A DNA stretch of 64,000 nt from Volvox africanus (GCA_030268105.1 BSDZ01000003.1:1364001-1428000), one strand, 5' to 3'. Counted from the first letter of the stretch, positions 24,834 to 36,925 are shown. Numbers and translations are program-made. The notes: generated by a model not told the origin, from the sequence alone.

Positions 24834-25717
24834 TTAGATATTGTCAACTAAATCTCCATATGATCCGCGGCCAGGTGTCCAGGAGAAGGCATAAACGTTG
24901 TTTCTCTATCATCTATCCGGTACCGACACGGACTATATCGATGCCCCTCCCCGTATGCAACGACAAACCATTCAGTTCTACAGTTCAACAGAATCCATAA
25001 AAACTAACCTCAGGGTCTTTAACACGAAGACTTCCTAATTGTCCTTCAGTTATAGAATCGCCCTTTCCTTCAATTCCTGTCGTTTCCTCCATCTTCACGT
25101 CTTCAGCCGGTGGTGGAGCTGTGGGTTATATTTTCAGCGACCGTTGTCACATCGACCACACGCCGTCAACGTCAAGAAAGTAAGTTAACATCAGAGATGA
25201 TTTAAGGTGTAGTAAATGTTTTTAAATCCTGAGGCTTTTGACGTCAGCCTGAAACGCACCCGTTGCTTTGGTCGTTGTAGACGAGGCCACATTCGCCTCA
25301 GGCTTTGCGGGGGCCTTGTCCGGCCGGGCTGTATGTGTACTTGCAAATCCTCCCATAGCCGATAGATGTTGGAGCGTTTGAAAACAAGGTCTGACTCCTT
25401 TCCGCAATTGGTAATGAAACCTAGGAGAGGCAGCACCCCTATAGCTTTTCACAAATTGCTATTGACGACATATGGGAAAAGGAGCAACTAGGTTATTTCA
25501 CACATCAGATTTCCGTCCCTCAAACTGCGAAGGCCGTCGTCCTCTTCCGGAACAGGTCCAGACGGATGTGTAGAATCTATGTCATCCGATGTAATACGTA
25601 AGCTGTAAATGGCCAATGAGCAGTGACGTACCTAAAAGACCGATATGGTTGACAAGTACTGCAGCGGTACTGCTGCGGGACGGCTTATCATGGGAAAACA
25701 ATTTGGGAATGACACAT
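24834..25717 (-). CDS. Unrecognised gene, last five exons (5' end not found)
   Basis: Five exons join in phase: 25717-25632, 25576-25504, 25420-25260, 25118-25009 and 24905-24834, giving 166 residues to a TAA stop. Donors include GTACGT, GTGCGT and GTTAGT; acceptors include TTTTAG and CCACAG. The product starts within CVIPKLFSHDKPSRSS, continues through an acidic stretch (PEEDDGLRSL) and FHYQLRKGV, then a Lys/Pro/Ala/Thr-rich linker, an acidic region (EETTGIEGKGD) and an aromatic end WTPGRGSYGDLVD. No domain is recognised. Upstream exons should lie between about 25.75 and 26.4 kb but could not be chained. Support is phase agreement and protein-like composition only. A 92-residue product starting at the internal ATG at 25356 is an alternative. 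Confidence 0.42.
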
Positions 25718-26023
25718 CTAAAATTTACCCATAATGTCCTTTTAGCGTTGTGTAATTGATGGCTTCACCGACTGATGACACCTACCGTGGTCAAGATAAT
25801 GACTAAAAATAAACATCAGAATTAGTTAAGCCAGGATGCTCACAATTATATTGTTATGCGACGGCCTTGTCACCCATAAGAAGGGAAGAAACTAGCCCTG
25901 ACCCGCGGGACATGCTATGGGTGGGGCCCTACATAATTACGGGCGACAGCGTCAAATATTATGGAATAACTATTTCAAGAATCTTTAAACCAATCTAACT
26001 AACTCAATCCCCTATAACAATAG

Positions 26024-26325
26024 ATACAAAGAACCCGCAGGACGACCTTCAGCATACTGATGATTTTACGGAAGTTTTAGGACTTCCAGGCCTTCCAGAT
26101 CCGGAAAACTATGACTTTCAAGGGCCAAGGCGTGTTGGAATGGCACACATCCGATTTGTATTTAAACATGGGCAACGTAATGTATCAATTATGACAGACG
26201 ATGGGGGATGGATCTTGATGGATGGACGTGTAGATTACAAGTGGACGTGTGGATTACTAGCGGAACCTACAAGTGCCAACAACGCATCCACTAATGAACT
26301 CGGGACGACATGCCAGTGTCCCTGA
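26024..26325 (+). other. Open frame in AT-richer DNA, possible exon
   Basis: An uninterrupted frame of about 100 codons after a TAG that could serve as acceptor, ending in TGA. It contains TEVLGLPGLPDPENYDFQGP and MTDDGGWILMDGRVDYKW. The composition is protein-like but the codons are AT-richer than in neighbouring genes, and no homologue is recognised. It could be a displaced exon or part of a mobile element. Confidence 0.25.
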
Positions 26326-26393
26326 CTTAAGCCCTTAGCACAGATTCAGACAATAAAAAGACATTTTAAAGATTTCATCTAGCTGTGGAGTGA

Positions 26394-26625
26394 CAACTTA
26401 CTCGTTAAGGCAGGGTACTGTACAACTTACCGTACTATCGTCCAAGAAACTGCCTTCTCATTCTGAGAAACCTGCGCTTGCTTCGTCTCATCTTGTTACA
26501 ACTTACTCGTTCTCATCTTGTCAACTTACTCGTTAAGGCAGGGTACTGTACAACTTACCGTACTATCGTCCAAGAAACTGCCTTCTCATTCTGAGAAACC
26601 TGCGCTTGCTTCGTCTCATCTTGTT
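26394..26625 (+). repeat. Direct repeat, 104-bp unit, period 128
   Basis: The stretch 26394-26497 is repeated at 26522-26625, apparently without mismatch. The 24 bases between them contain further partial copies of the unit ends (CTTACTCGTT and TCTCATCTTGT), which suggests serial slippage or tandem duplication. Confidence 0.92.
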
Positions 26626-26758
26626 TTGTTTCATCTACGTTTGGTTTTTGTTTGTGAGACAAAAATCAATCCCGAATCACAGAGACTTCTTACTCGGCAG
26701 TGGCTACTTTAAGCAGTGGCTACAGTATGCAAGCAGTGGCTTCTAAGCGGTGGCTTCT

Positions 26759-26810
26759 AACAGAATGTGTCATGGCCGGCCACTGTTCCAACTTGAAGCA
26801 ACATTCTGTT
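26759..26810. repeat. Inverted repeat with 10-bp perfect arms
   Basis: AACAGAATGT at 26759-26768 and ACATTCTGTT at 26801-26810 are perfect complements with a 32-base loop containing GGCCGGCC. It is preceded by degenerate GCAGTGGCTTCTAA units. This may be the end of a small non-autonomous element. Confidence 0.55.
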
Positions 26811-27484
26811 AAGTGGCCCTCAAGAGTTTCAATTCTTGCAGGCCGGAGTGGCAGGGTTTTGCGGGGTTCTGGTGGAGGTAGGTGCCCAGCCGAACAGCGG
26901 GGCGGCACAGGGTAAAGGGTTTCAGCCCGTCAGCGGGGCAGCATAGGGATAAGAGAGCCGTAGTGGAGCATCGCTGCCACGGCTCATCACGTTAATGATT
27001 GTAACGTACTGAGGACAAGAACTGCATGGGCATGGATGTAACAGGGCTGCTGGTGAGACCGCCCTAACAGCCCGCAACGGTGGGCAGGGCAGAGAGGAGC
27101 AGAGGCACTACGAGCATTAGTTTCCCCTAATGCTGTTAACGAAGAAGGCATCCGTAATAAAAGGTCGATGCAGGCCAGAGTCTAGCCGACGGCTTCAGCA
27201 TTAAAAATCTCACTGTTGAGTGGTCGACTTGCAACCAAGTCAATAAACTCTAAATGTGGGTTTCCATGCACCAACAAGACTTTGCAATAGGTGGCGCTAA
27301 ATCAGCTATCAGTTGGCCGTCGCGTCGTGCTGCGGTAGGTGCCCCGTTTTAGGCATCCATGGGGGGCCGAATGGGGGGGTTCCCCCCCAAGGGTCAGAGA
27401 GTGGGCACATGGCTGAGATCTGATCTGGCATCCAGCAGCCACCCACTTGCCCATCGTTGACCATGCCCTGCCCCACACGCGCAG

Positions 27485-29261
27485 AATCTGCACATCCCCG
27501 TCACCCCTAGGATCCGCATTTTTCCCGACCTGGCCAAGACTGTGGCATATGCACGTATGGTGGAGGCGGCGGGGGCATTCCTGGTGGCGGTGCATGGCTG
27601 GTTGCATGGACAGAAAGACAATACCGCCACACGGGCCGACTGGGATGCTGTTCCCGCCGTCAAGGCGGTACTCAGCGTCCCCGTGCTGGCCAGTGGCAAC
27701 ATACGACATCTGGCTGACGTGGAGGCATGACTGTTGTACACGGGCGCTGACGGAGTGCTGTCGGCGGAGGCCCTGCTGGCGGACCCAGCGTTGTTTGATG
27801 TTCTGCTCCGGGCCTCCGTGGCGGTAGGCGATGTGAGTGGGGGAGGGGGGAGGAAGTGGAATGAAACGAATCCTGGTGCTGATACTGGAGACACGAGGAC
27901 TAACCACCGCGAGGTGGAGAGGGGGGAAATCGAATAAAACGAATCCGGGGAGAAAGGGGGGGTAAGGTGCGGTGGATCAGCCATTTGGAGAGGCACCGGT
28001 GGGTCTGTTGACTTGAAGTGCTCGGTGGCAAGGCCTGGGCGGCAATGCGAGAGAGATATGACATAGAAGATATGACATTAAACAGATGATTTGAGGGAGT
28101 GAAGATGGCGGCAGCGTTCTGGAGCTGTTCGCTCTATCCCTTCTCACGGGTAGTATTCATGGAAGCTTGCCAAACCCAATGGACTCCACGCCGGTGGACC
28201 TGTGCTAAGTAATTTGCCGCCGTTTAATGAGTTGTGGTGACTGGGTCTGTTGTTCTCCAATCGCACCGCACTCAACCCCCTTGGACAAGTCCCTGTATTC
28301 ATACGGGCAATTGGACACTTTTTCAGTACACTGCGCCGCCCCTGGAGCGCCTGGCGCTGGCCGCCGAGTACATGGCCCTGGTCGCCGCATATCCTGTGCC
28401 GCTGCGAATGGTTCGCGGTCACATGCACTGGATGGTAGGCGACTGGGTCGCGGAGCACACCGACTTGCGGCACAACATCAACCGTCTGCCGCCCACCGTG
28501 CAGCTCTTTTGCCAGGTGGGGACGGATGCAGTGGAATGTCGGGGCTGTGATAGGTCAGATGGTGCATGCGAGCTTCCCAGCGTGCTGCCAGCTATCCGTG
28601 TCAAGTGCCTGCGGGTCCCGCCTGCCGGAGGGCTGGCTTTGCACCCTGAAGGTTACGCGCCCAACCCCAATAATGTGGGGATTAAAACCTTGCCGTACGA
28701 TGACGTTTTTTGAGCACTGCTACGTATGCTTTCATCCTGTTGCCTTACAGATGGTTGATGGGCTCCGTGCCCGTGTTGCCGCCAGCAGCCGGGACTACCC
28801 GATACTGAATCTAAGGACTGCGGAACTTGCGACTGCAGATCGTGAAGAGGCCAAACGGGTATGTGCATTGGAGGGGAGTGATTGCATGGAGGGGAGTGGG
28901 TCATGTTAGCTGCGACGGGCGGCGGGCTTGGGCTTTTTGGGTCGCTGCTTCCGGCAGGGAACCCCGATAGTGCCGAATAGGAAGCGACATCCACGACCGA
29001 ATGGGGGGTTGGAGTAAAATGTGGATCCATGTGAACTCTCCAGCCTGTTTCCCGAGCCTCCAAATGATTCACGGCTCAACTGATTGTGCTCCATAACCAC
29101 CTGGACCCTCGGGAACCTCCCCATAGGCTGCCATTGAGGAGAAGGAGCGTGAGGCAGACGCGCTGGACCGTTTGGAACGAAACGGGTGCAGGGTGGCCGG
29201 AGGCTGTGCGGAGGAGGACGAACTAGTAATCGTTTGGAGCGATGGGTTGGTCTTTATATGA
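27485..29261 (+). pseudogene. Truncated, TGA-interrupted tRNA-dihydrouridine synthase (Dus1 type)
   Basis: Four exons join in phase: 27485-27832, 28327-28515, 28751-28858 and 29127-29261 (TGA stop). They match the C-terminal half of Dus1-type enzymes, which reduce U16/17 of tRNA with FMN: FPDLAKTVAYARMVEAAGA, VPVLASGNIRHLADVEA, LYTGADGVLSAEALLADPAL, then PLRMVRGHMHWMVGDW and TDLRHNINRLPP. Signs of decay: an in-frame TGA at 27728-27730 between VEA and LLYTGADGV, where relatives have an amino acid; the family motif VHGRTR.Q reads VHGWLHGQ; and no N-terminal half (FMN-binding start, NLGCPQ with the catalytic Cys) is visible in the 3 kb upstream. Splice sites are intact, so the damage may be recent. 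A sequencing error at the TGA would not explain the missing N-terminus. Confidence 0.68.
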
Positions 29262-32200
29262 CAAGAGGATGGCGTCGTCGGTGGATAGGCCTGACGGGGG
29301 CCGCCGCTCGACTGGTGCATACACGCGATTCCAAATCGTCGGACTCAAAGACAAGGAGCAGGGGCAAGGGACTTGAATATAGAGGGTAATCGGGTGGGTT
29401 AGGTGTATCTGGTGGCATCGGTGGTGATGATCGCCGGTGCGCCGCTAGGACGCATCGGGATGCTCCAATTTAGTTGAGTCTGAATAATTGGTGGCTGAGG
29501 TTGCGATAGTGAGGGTGGCGACGATGGCGGTAGCAGCCGTGGCGTTGGGATCAATGGTAGGAGTGGGTGCAGACAGGGACGATGGAGGCGTAGGCAGCGG
29601 GCGGGAATGGTGAGGATGGCAGGGGAAGTTTTAAGGTAGGTCGCAGAGGCGGTGAGGTTGGTAGTTTAGGGGGGGGACGGAAGAGGTGGTAGCGAATGCC
29701 GTAATGGAGATGGCAGTCACGGCAGTGGTGAGGGCAGTGGTGGGGGTCTGCAGGAGTTGGAGGCAGAGGCAGAGGGTGGAGGGTGGAGGCGGGGTGGGTA
29801 ATGGTGGTAGTAGAGGCAGTGAGGGTGGGTACTTTGGGATTGGAGGCTCAGGCAGGGGTGGGTGAGTGGGTTTTAATGCATATGCTTTTGCCGTATCGTT
29901 GTGTTCCTATGAACTGTGCTGTATGCATGGCGGCCCGATTCAGCTGGCGTTCTGCGAGGTTTGACAGTCGAAATACGCCCTAATGGCCCGCCCCACGCAT
30001 CAAGATATGGGCCTCTGAGAATACCGCCCTCTGTTTGTCATGCCGCCTACCTGCCCCTCGATCCGTGAATATATCTCAGCCACCTGTACCCACCCAAGCA
30101 TATAAATTACAATCTTTTTACTTTGATGCCGTCGATCCGGTCGGTTGAGGTGGTTTTGTGCTGGTTAAAGGGCGGGTTGGAATGTGATGGTATGTTATGT
30201 ATTGTGAAGCTGAGGACGTCGCCAAACGTGGGGGTGGGCTATGCGTGGGCTATGTGTGATGAGTGCTGACGACATAGTGGAGCTGTGGTGGGAGGTAGGT
30301 ATGATATTGGTGCGATCAGATGTGGGCAGGTAAGGGGACTTATTTAAGCGGCAGGTCTAACCATGTGATTCTCACATCGTTGTGATTGTGCATGCAACCG
30401 CTGGGTGGGCTGGATGACGGCACTCTGCCTGTGGTTTTGGTGGTGGGGCTTGCACTTTGGAGGCGGTGAGCCCTTATCTGGATCTCGGCGTGGCAACTGG
30501 GCATCCTGACACCACTACTGGAGTGAGCGGGGTGCACTATCCGGGTTGTGTGGACACAAGATGTATAGACCCCGCCATGGGTCCATTAAAAGGGTAGAGG
30601 TGGGAATGAATGAGATCCGAATTGCCGTATAGCGGGGCTGGTGCTTGTATAGCGTTCTGAGCTAAGGTTTCTCGTTATGTGGGGGTTAGGGGTTCTTAGC
30701 CTCCGCGTCCGTTTTGCTTACCAACACTTTGTTCCTTTTGGGGGGCATATCAAGCATTTTTCGTATGGGTAGAGGGTCAGTGTGTGTTGTGGCATAGGGA
30801 GGTGCTACTGGTATCTGAGCCTGTGTGTGTATGCTCCTCCATCCCCGTGGGAAAGAGTGGATGCGGTGGTAGGTGTGAAATGAACGACGGAACTGAACTG
30901 AACTAAACTGAATGACTCTTTAGCTCCGAATCCAGGCGCCTGATTACCAAACGGAATAATGGATTGAACTGCGCAACTTCACGCCCTATGTCACAATTGT
31001 GGTTTGGGGGGTGGTTATGAGCTGCTGTGCGCCATTGGTCATCTCGCAAAAGGCCAGGTAGGTGGCCATTTTCCCCCTTGTAACACCAGGTGGCCACGAA
31101 CCCGTCGCAACTTACCTGATACCTCCTCCCAAAATGAAGACGGCTAGAAATTAGTCCATTTTGCAGAGGGCCCAAGGAAGACCATTCCCAGCGTCAAATA
31201 CCTCGAGAGCCAGGGAAGATACCATGGTAAAAGTTATCTTCGAGCAATGCGTGTGCACATATAGAGACACACACACATACACACACACCACTCGGAGGGC
31301 ACATGTCGAGCATGAAGACGCTGTCGTCACATATGAGAGCCATCACGTGTAATGCGTTGCCGTACATGGGCGAACGAGGGCCTTAGGGTTTTCCCAATGG
31401 GTTTGCAATTGCAAGGCCAACCAAGGTGTACGACGAGGTTTGAAAGACGCCTGCAGACCTGACAGGCCTCCTGACATACCCCGACATATGTTCGTCGACA
31501 AACTACAATCAGCTGAACATGACACCACCACCCCAACAGTTTCACTAATTGCAGCTGCCTGTTGCGGGGTTTGTATTGTCCCAGCCTCTGTATATGCCAG
31601 CCTCAACCCGCGTCCGCCGCACACCCCCAGTCCCTGCGTCTGTTGCTTGCCACACACCCGAACACACACAAAGAGATATCCCCTTGCTCTGCCGTACCGA
31701 AACACAGGCATAGACACATAGCCTACCAAAAGCCCAAATGTTTAAGTGGTCAAGGTCCACACCGCAAAACACAGCTCCAAAGCACGGCACAGCACAGTAT
31801 AACACACAGCCAGGCAAATCGCAAGACCATTCGTCAAGACACACACGCTCCACCCCTGGCGACACACGACAGCAGGGAAGGGGCACTCCCTGCTTAGCGG
31901 CAGCTGGACCAACCGCCGCGACCCGCCTGCAGCCCGCCGTCCCTCCCCCGCCGTGGGGTCCGGTGACTTCATCTCATCTCATCTCTCCCGCCACCGTCAC
32001 GGTCACCACCATCACCACCACCACCACCACCACCATTATTGGTACTTCTGAAGTCATGCACGTGTGTTTTTACCCTTCTATTGTTGTACAGAGAGTCTAC
32101 TTGAACCAGGCGGGAACAGCGCGACTTGAATCATAAACAGTACGACAGCCCACTTAGTGATGATTGCGTCCCCCCCTGGACATCCGATCCGAGCTTAAGA

Positions 32201-33517
32201 AGCTTGTTTCAATTTGATGGAGCGACAGCTGCAACCGTAAGAACATAACAGCGAGTGAAATAATTGCATTCACAAATAATTGTTTTATGTATCTGCCTCA
32301 TTATCGCGGCTAACAGAGATGAAGACAAACAAACAAACATCGCTAAGTGGCCAACTCCATGAAACGACCAACCTGTAAGAAGGGTCCCCGCGCCTTGTAC
32401 TGAAAGCAGCCATGCGACTTAAACATCAAGTCGCTCGTACAGCAAAATACGGAACAGTGTGAACGGTTGACCAAGAATGCTGCTCTGTGGAACGAGCAGT
32501 TGCGTCCTAACCACCACCACAACCATTAACCAGGTATTCGTAATTCCAACTGCTATGCGGCTTATAGCTACACGCCATCTAGCCCAACAGATTCCCACAT
32601 AACGCTGTCGTACTGCCACAGGCTGCTATTGTTGTTGTTGTTGGAGGTGGTGGTGGTGTTACCACACGCTAAAAGACGCACAGACATCGCCGCAACGTAA
32701 CGAGCTCACCACACAAACCCTTTAATATCCCCGGGGCCAATACTGTGTGCGTTTGTCGGCGTACCTGTAGTCTTGTACCTCCCTCTACAGTGCGGTGCCG
32801 TTGACTCGTTTAGGCTGCGTTGAGGCCCCTCTCCCCTTTTCGCACATCAACTCTATAACCTCTGCGCCCCGGACGGACATCACGCGCTCTTGCAGCGGTC
32901 AGTTACGGCCTGGTTACTTCCCCTTATCAGGTGTGACCTGTGTGGTGCAGAAAGCATGCTCCTTATCCTCTCCTGGTTGCACACCTCTCCTTTTGCCGAT
33001 GGGGTGTTGCCTCACTGCTTCTCTGGTGGCACTCTTTTGGCATACGGAGTGAGGCGTCATCTGACCCTTACTCGCAATACCGTGTGGTGGCCAACACCAC
33101 ACCAACCGGATGGCGTTTATAGGTGGCCCCCCCCACATAACCGCCTGATGAGTGAAGTGTTTGGAAGGCCGATGAGATGTAAAGCGAAGCAAGATGAGGT
33201 GCCCCCCCAAGATGGGGGATTTGCGTGTCGCACAGTCTCGGCCTGCAGGTCAACTGTACAGGTCGACGAATGAGATCAAAATCGGCACGGCGGTTCGCGA
33301 ACATATGGATGTTGTTGCTACTGCTGCTGCTGCTGCCTCGGCGGGGGGGGACGACGTCATATGGTGCGGTGCTGGCTGTTGCCCCGAGGAGCTGCGTTTC
33401 AAGAGCATGGGACACCCTCTCCCGCGTAAGGTGGTACCGAGCACATCATAACCCCCCGAAAGACGATGCGGAGGGTGGCCCAAGCTGGAGCTGCAGACGC
33501 AGGACACCTGTCGGCTG

Positions 33518-33538
33518 CCACCGCCACCGCCACCACCA

Positions 33539-33570
<32 letters not shown>

Positions 33571-33670
33571 GCCACCGCCACCGCCACCGCCACCGCCACC
33601 GCCACCACCACCACCACCACTACCGCCACCGCCACCGCCACCACAACCACCACAACCACCACTACCGCCA
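33518..33670 (+). repeat. CCACCG/CCACCA microsatellite, about 150 bp
   Basis: A near-pure CCR-CCR tract. It leaves several frames open on both strands: His/Arg, Thr/Ala and Pro on plus, Gly, Val/Ala and others on minus. The 185-codon plus-strand and 165-codon minus-strand frames here are products of the repeat, not evidence of a gene. The Pro frame is closed by TAA at 33449-33451 and TGA at 33728-33730. Confidence 0.85.
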
Positions 33671-35442
33671 GCGGGAGAGGAAGAAGCCGCGCTCTCGGCC
33701 ACTGGCGCTGATGCATCCAACACAGATTGAGTGGCGCGGGCATACATTCGTCAGAGCGTCACCCTGCCGGTCACCTGGCTGACACCAGCTCGCGTTGACG
33801 AGCCGGCATTCCATGACCAGGTAGCGGCAGCGCGGCCGCCGTCCCCGGCACTCTCCGCAGGGGCCCTCTCCCCGCCACGGTCGCCCACCACGGGAGCGGG
33901 TGATTCACCATCGTCGTAGCCTCAGTTCGATGATGATGTTAGCTTGGACGCGCCATCACGTCCCATAGAGGCGCTGCCGCGTAAACCTGAATTCATCCTT
34001 GCTTCCGCGCTATTGCTAATGCTGCGCTGCAGCTCGCTTTTTATCACTGTTGCAGCACCTGTAGTCTGGCTGTAGCACCAATACGAGCTCCGCGCTTACG
34101 GTTTGAACGGATGGCGGAGTCATAGCCGTGGCTCCTGGCCGTTGACAGCAGTGGCATCTGCTACCCGCGCGTCACGTGTAACGGGGTTGGTACCAGTGGC
34201 TCCAGCCACCATCCTAGCTTGGGTGTGGTAGTTATGCACCTGGAGAGAGAGAGCCGTCAGGAGAGGACAATAGCGAATCATGCGCAGCTCTGATACCAAC
34301 CGTGAGCAGCACCGCAGCGTTTTGCGAACCTTACAGCCTATTGCGCACCAGGACTGGTGATAAGACCCTTTAATTAACGCCAATTGGACAGGGTTGGGAG
34401 GGAAATGGCCTGGAGCGGAAATAGCCATCCATTTGTGCACGTATGGATGGCGATTTGAATGGCCACGTGCAGAGAAACTGAATGCGGCGTTCTTACGCAA
34501 TGTTGGGTTGAATAATAGGTCAGCAGCGCTGTCATTATGAGCCCCAGATCGCCAACCCTCCTGACCCTACCCCCCAACATGGGCCCGTTGCACGTTACCC
34601 TCTTCTGGGCATTACTTGCTGGGGCCTCTCCCGCACGCTGTATAACCCGACAATTCATGCAATTCTAATTTGCAATTCAGACCCAAATGGCAAATAGTTA
34701 AGAGGTTGCTATGCTCCCTCCCGTCTGCCCACTGTCCGTGGTCACCCGGGCAGTTTCATCGCCCTGCTTCACAAAAATATCATGATTCCCTCTGCGCGTT
34801 ATGTACGCCTGAATGCTGAAACGCGCATACATATCTCGGGTCCTCCCACATTCCTGATTCATTATTTGCCTTATTCGCTTCCGCTTCTTGCATCTTCGGT
34901 TTCCCTACAACGCTGGAAGCCCAGCCCCACCCTAAAACCCTCACACGCCCCGCCCAGAGAGCGCACCTGCACATGGACGGCGGCGAATAATATACTGTGT
35001 AACGTGCAGAAACCTATGAAAGGGTAGAGGAAGATCGACCCAAGCCTGCAGCGGCAATCCAGCAATGCAAAAGCGGCAATGTGCCATTTGAAAGCGCGTG
35101 AAGGCGTTTACGTGCGCCGTAAACCTCACAGCAAGAATGCAAGCCTGCCGTTGAATTACGCAAAATGACAAGCGAGCCATTACGGCGCGAATCCCTGTCC
35201 TTCGTTTTGTGGAAGCCAATGCACAGTTGGTAGATGCGTTGCCACCAAGATACTGCAATGCTGCGCATTTGCTCCGCGGATCAAGGCAGCATCATGTGCG
35301 ACGCATGGGTGTGACCCCAAAGCCGCGCTGAACATCCTATCCACGCCTCTGTCAATGTAGCGGGCGTCCCACCCATCCACTCACAATAGACGTACCCTAT
35401 CGCCAACAGCACATAAGCAGTAAACTCCACAGGAGCACGAAC

Positions 35443-35586
35443 ATGGCACTCAGCTGCCGGATGTTAACGCATGCACAGCCAGACAAGCCCGCGGAGAAGC
35501 GGGCGGGTGCGAAGAGGGACATGTTGGTGAAACAGCCGCAGGAGGCAGGCCCAATCAAGAAGGCTGAGGCGTGCCCGGCTGCTTAA
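35443..35586 (+). CDS. Possible 47-aa Lys/Ala-rich microprotein
   Basis: An ATG-to-TAA frame (MALSCRMLTHAQPDKPAEKR and a basic, Ala/Lys-rich remainder) with GC-rich third positions in an otherwise empty stretch. ATG context is AACATGG. There is no domain and no nearby TGTAA, and it could equally be a chance frame or a last exon. Confidence 0.2.
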   Translation: MALSCRMLTHAQPDKPAEKRAGAKRDMLVKQPQEAGPIKKAEACPAA

Positions 35587-36888
35587 GCGAACAACGAAGG
35601 TGGGTTAGCTTGGGCGCGTGTCTTGGTCGGGGCGGTCAAGGCGGCCCAATCGCGGAAGAGCGAAGGCTGGCGTAGAGGCGTGCCTGCAGGGCCGCGGGGC
35701 ATCCTGCGCGGAGGAGGGCGAAGGTCCGCATGATTCATATCGGACACCTATACGCGCAAATCTTCCCAGGGAAGACGGAACCCGAGGAATATTGCCAACA
35801 CCACACAGCCATGTCGACCCTGGTGTGGTTCTCGCATTCAACGAAAAAGCTAGAAGGTTCACCACGTTATCGTCTGTGTCCTTAGGATTTAGGGTTAAGG
35901 GTGAGGGTTTCAACGCCGCCATGCCCCGAATTCCATCTATCCATCCATCTGACAGACCGTCTAAGCCATCAAGATCTCCACGGCCACCGTCCAAACACCT
36001 CGGCTTCTGTGTTTAGCTTTTTTTGGATCTTCCCACTTCATGCATCCCCAGTTCCCCATGCGCCGGCGGCCCCCATAAAGTCCCTTACCATTTACCTTTT
36101 CCTTTCCCATTTTTTGTTGTATAGCTCTTACTGTCCCCACATCTCGACATCAGCCACCCGAGCCTCACCATAACATCTGGCCGCGTCCGAAAATGAGATA
36201 ATAGCAGTGCGGCCTGGGCACCTGCAGCAGCGCTACCAGGCTGGTTGCCAACTGGAGATTGGACGTAAACATTAAGGCGTAGGTTTGGTGATCGATTGGG
36301 AACAGAAAGCAGCGAACGGCCGGGGCGTGGTTTGTGACAGAAACGAGGCGCGTCGCGGCGTGACTGCTACTTTTATCAACATTTCTGGGAAATACGGATG
36401 CGGGAGCGGTAGGGACTAGCGCGCCTTAGGAACGGTCGATGCAAGGTCTGATAAGAGGAATATAATGATGGGGCCCCGTGCACTAGTAGGGAGCCCTTAG
36501 AGATAAACAATGCCATTCTGGAGCTAGCCCTCAGGGCAGCAAGTGACATAGCGGTGGGTAATCAGGATTACGCTTGAATTGCAGAATCTCTTTGTCTCTC
36601 CCGGAACGTTTGCCGGAGATCTTGCTGCTATCCGCAGGGCATTGGAGGGTCCTTGTAGCACAGGCCCTACCACCTACACCACACCATGGAACGTGGGTTG
36701 GTGCTCACCATGTATTGGAGGACCGTGCTGAAGCCTGCAGAGAGGTGGGATGCACGCAGCGTGGAGGCAAGAGGCGAAAACAACTGTGGATGTATGGAAA
36801 GGAGGCAGACGAATGGAAGAAATAAAGATGTCTCTAAGTCCCGGGACCGCAAAACACAGAAACTGGTGGTGACATGATAGCTGAGGTT

Positions 36889-36893
36889 TTACA
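36889..36893 (-). terminator. TGTAA signal after the 82-aa minus-strand candidate
   Basis: TGTAA on the minus strand 33 bases past the TAG stop at 36926, in correct orientation. Confidence 0.4.
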
Positions 36894-36925
36894 CGTGTGG
36901 CTATGTATGCCGGGTCGGTTCCGTG

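Larger units (their letters stand above)
25718..27484. other. AT-richer interval with repeats
   Basis: Carries the 104-bp direct repeat, an inverted repeat and short repeated G-rich units (for example CAGCGGGGCGGCACAGGG and its near copy between 26890 and 26950). The composition differs from the flanking genes. It lies immediately upstream of the truncated Dus1 relic, consistent with a past insertion or rearrangement. Confidence 0.5.
29262..36925. other. 7.7 kb mostly without genes, low-complexity rich
   Basis: 29400-29880 is strongly G+T/G+A biased on the plus strand (runs of GGTGG, GGAGG, GAGG). CA repeats occur at 31262-31290, CCA/ACC repeats at 32005-32036, GTT/GGT repeats at 32628-32660 and a large CCACCG tract at 33518-33670. 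A spliced-looking stretch at 36584-36691 (NLFVSPGTFAGDLAAIRRAL, between GAATTGCAG and GTGGGT) could be a stray exon. Nothing else is supported except the small frame at 35443. Confidence 0.45.

Noticed and set aside
27728..27730. Selenocysteine reading of the TGA in the Dus1-like frame
   Set aside because: The position is not conserved in the family, other key residues are lost and the N-terminal half is missing, so nonsense mutation in a relic is simpler.
33225..33782. Poly-His/Arg frame with a Leu-rich start, and the poly-Gly frame on the other strand (33250-33747)
   Set aside because: Both follow mechanically from the CTG and CCACCG repeats; no splice, domain or codon support. A pherophorin-type Pro rod was considered but no pherophorin domain is near.
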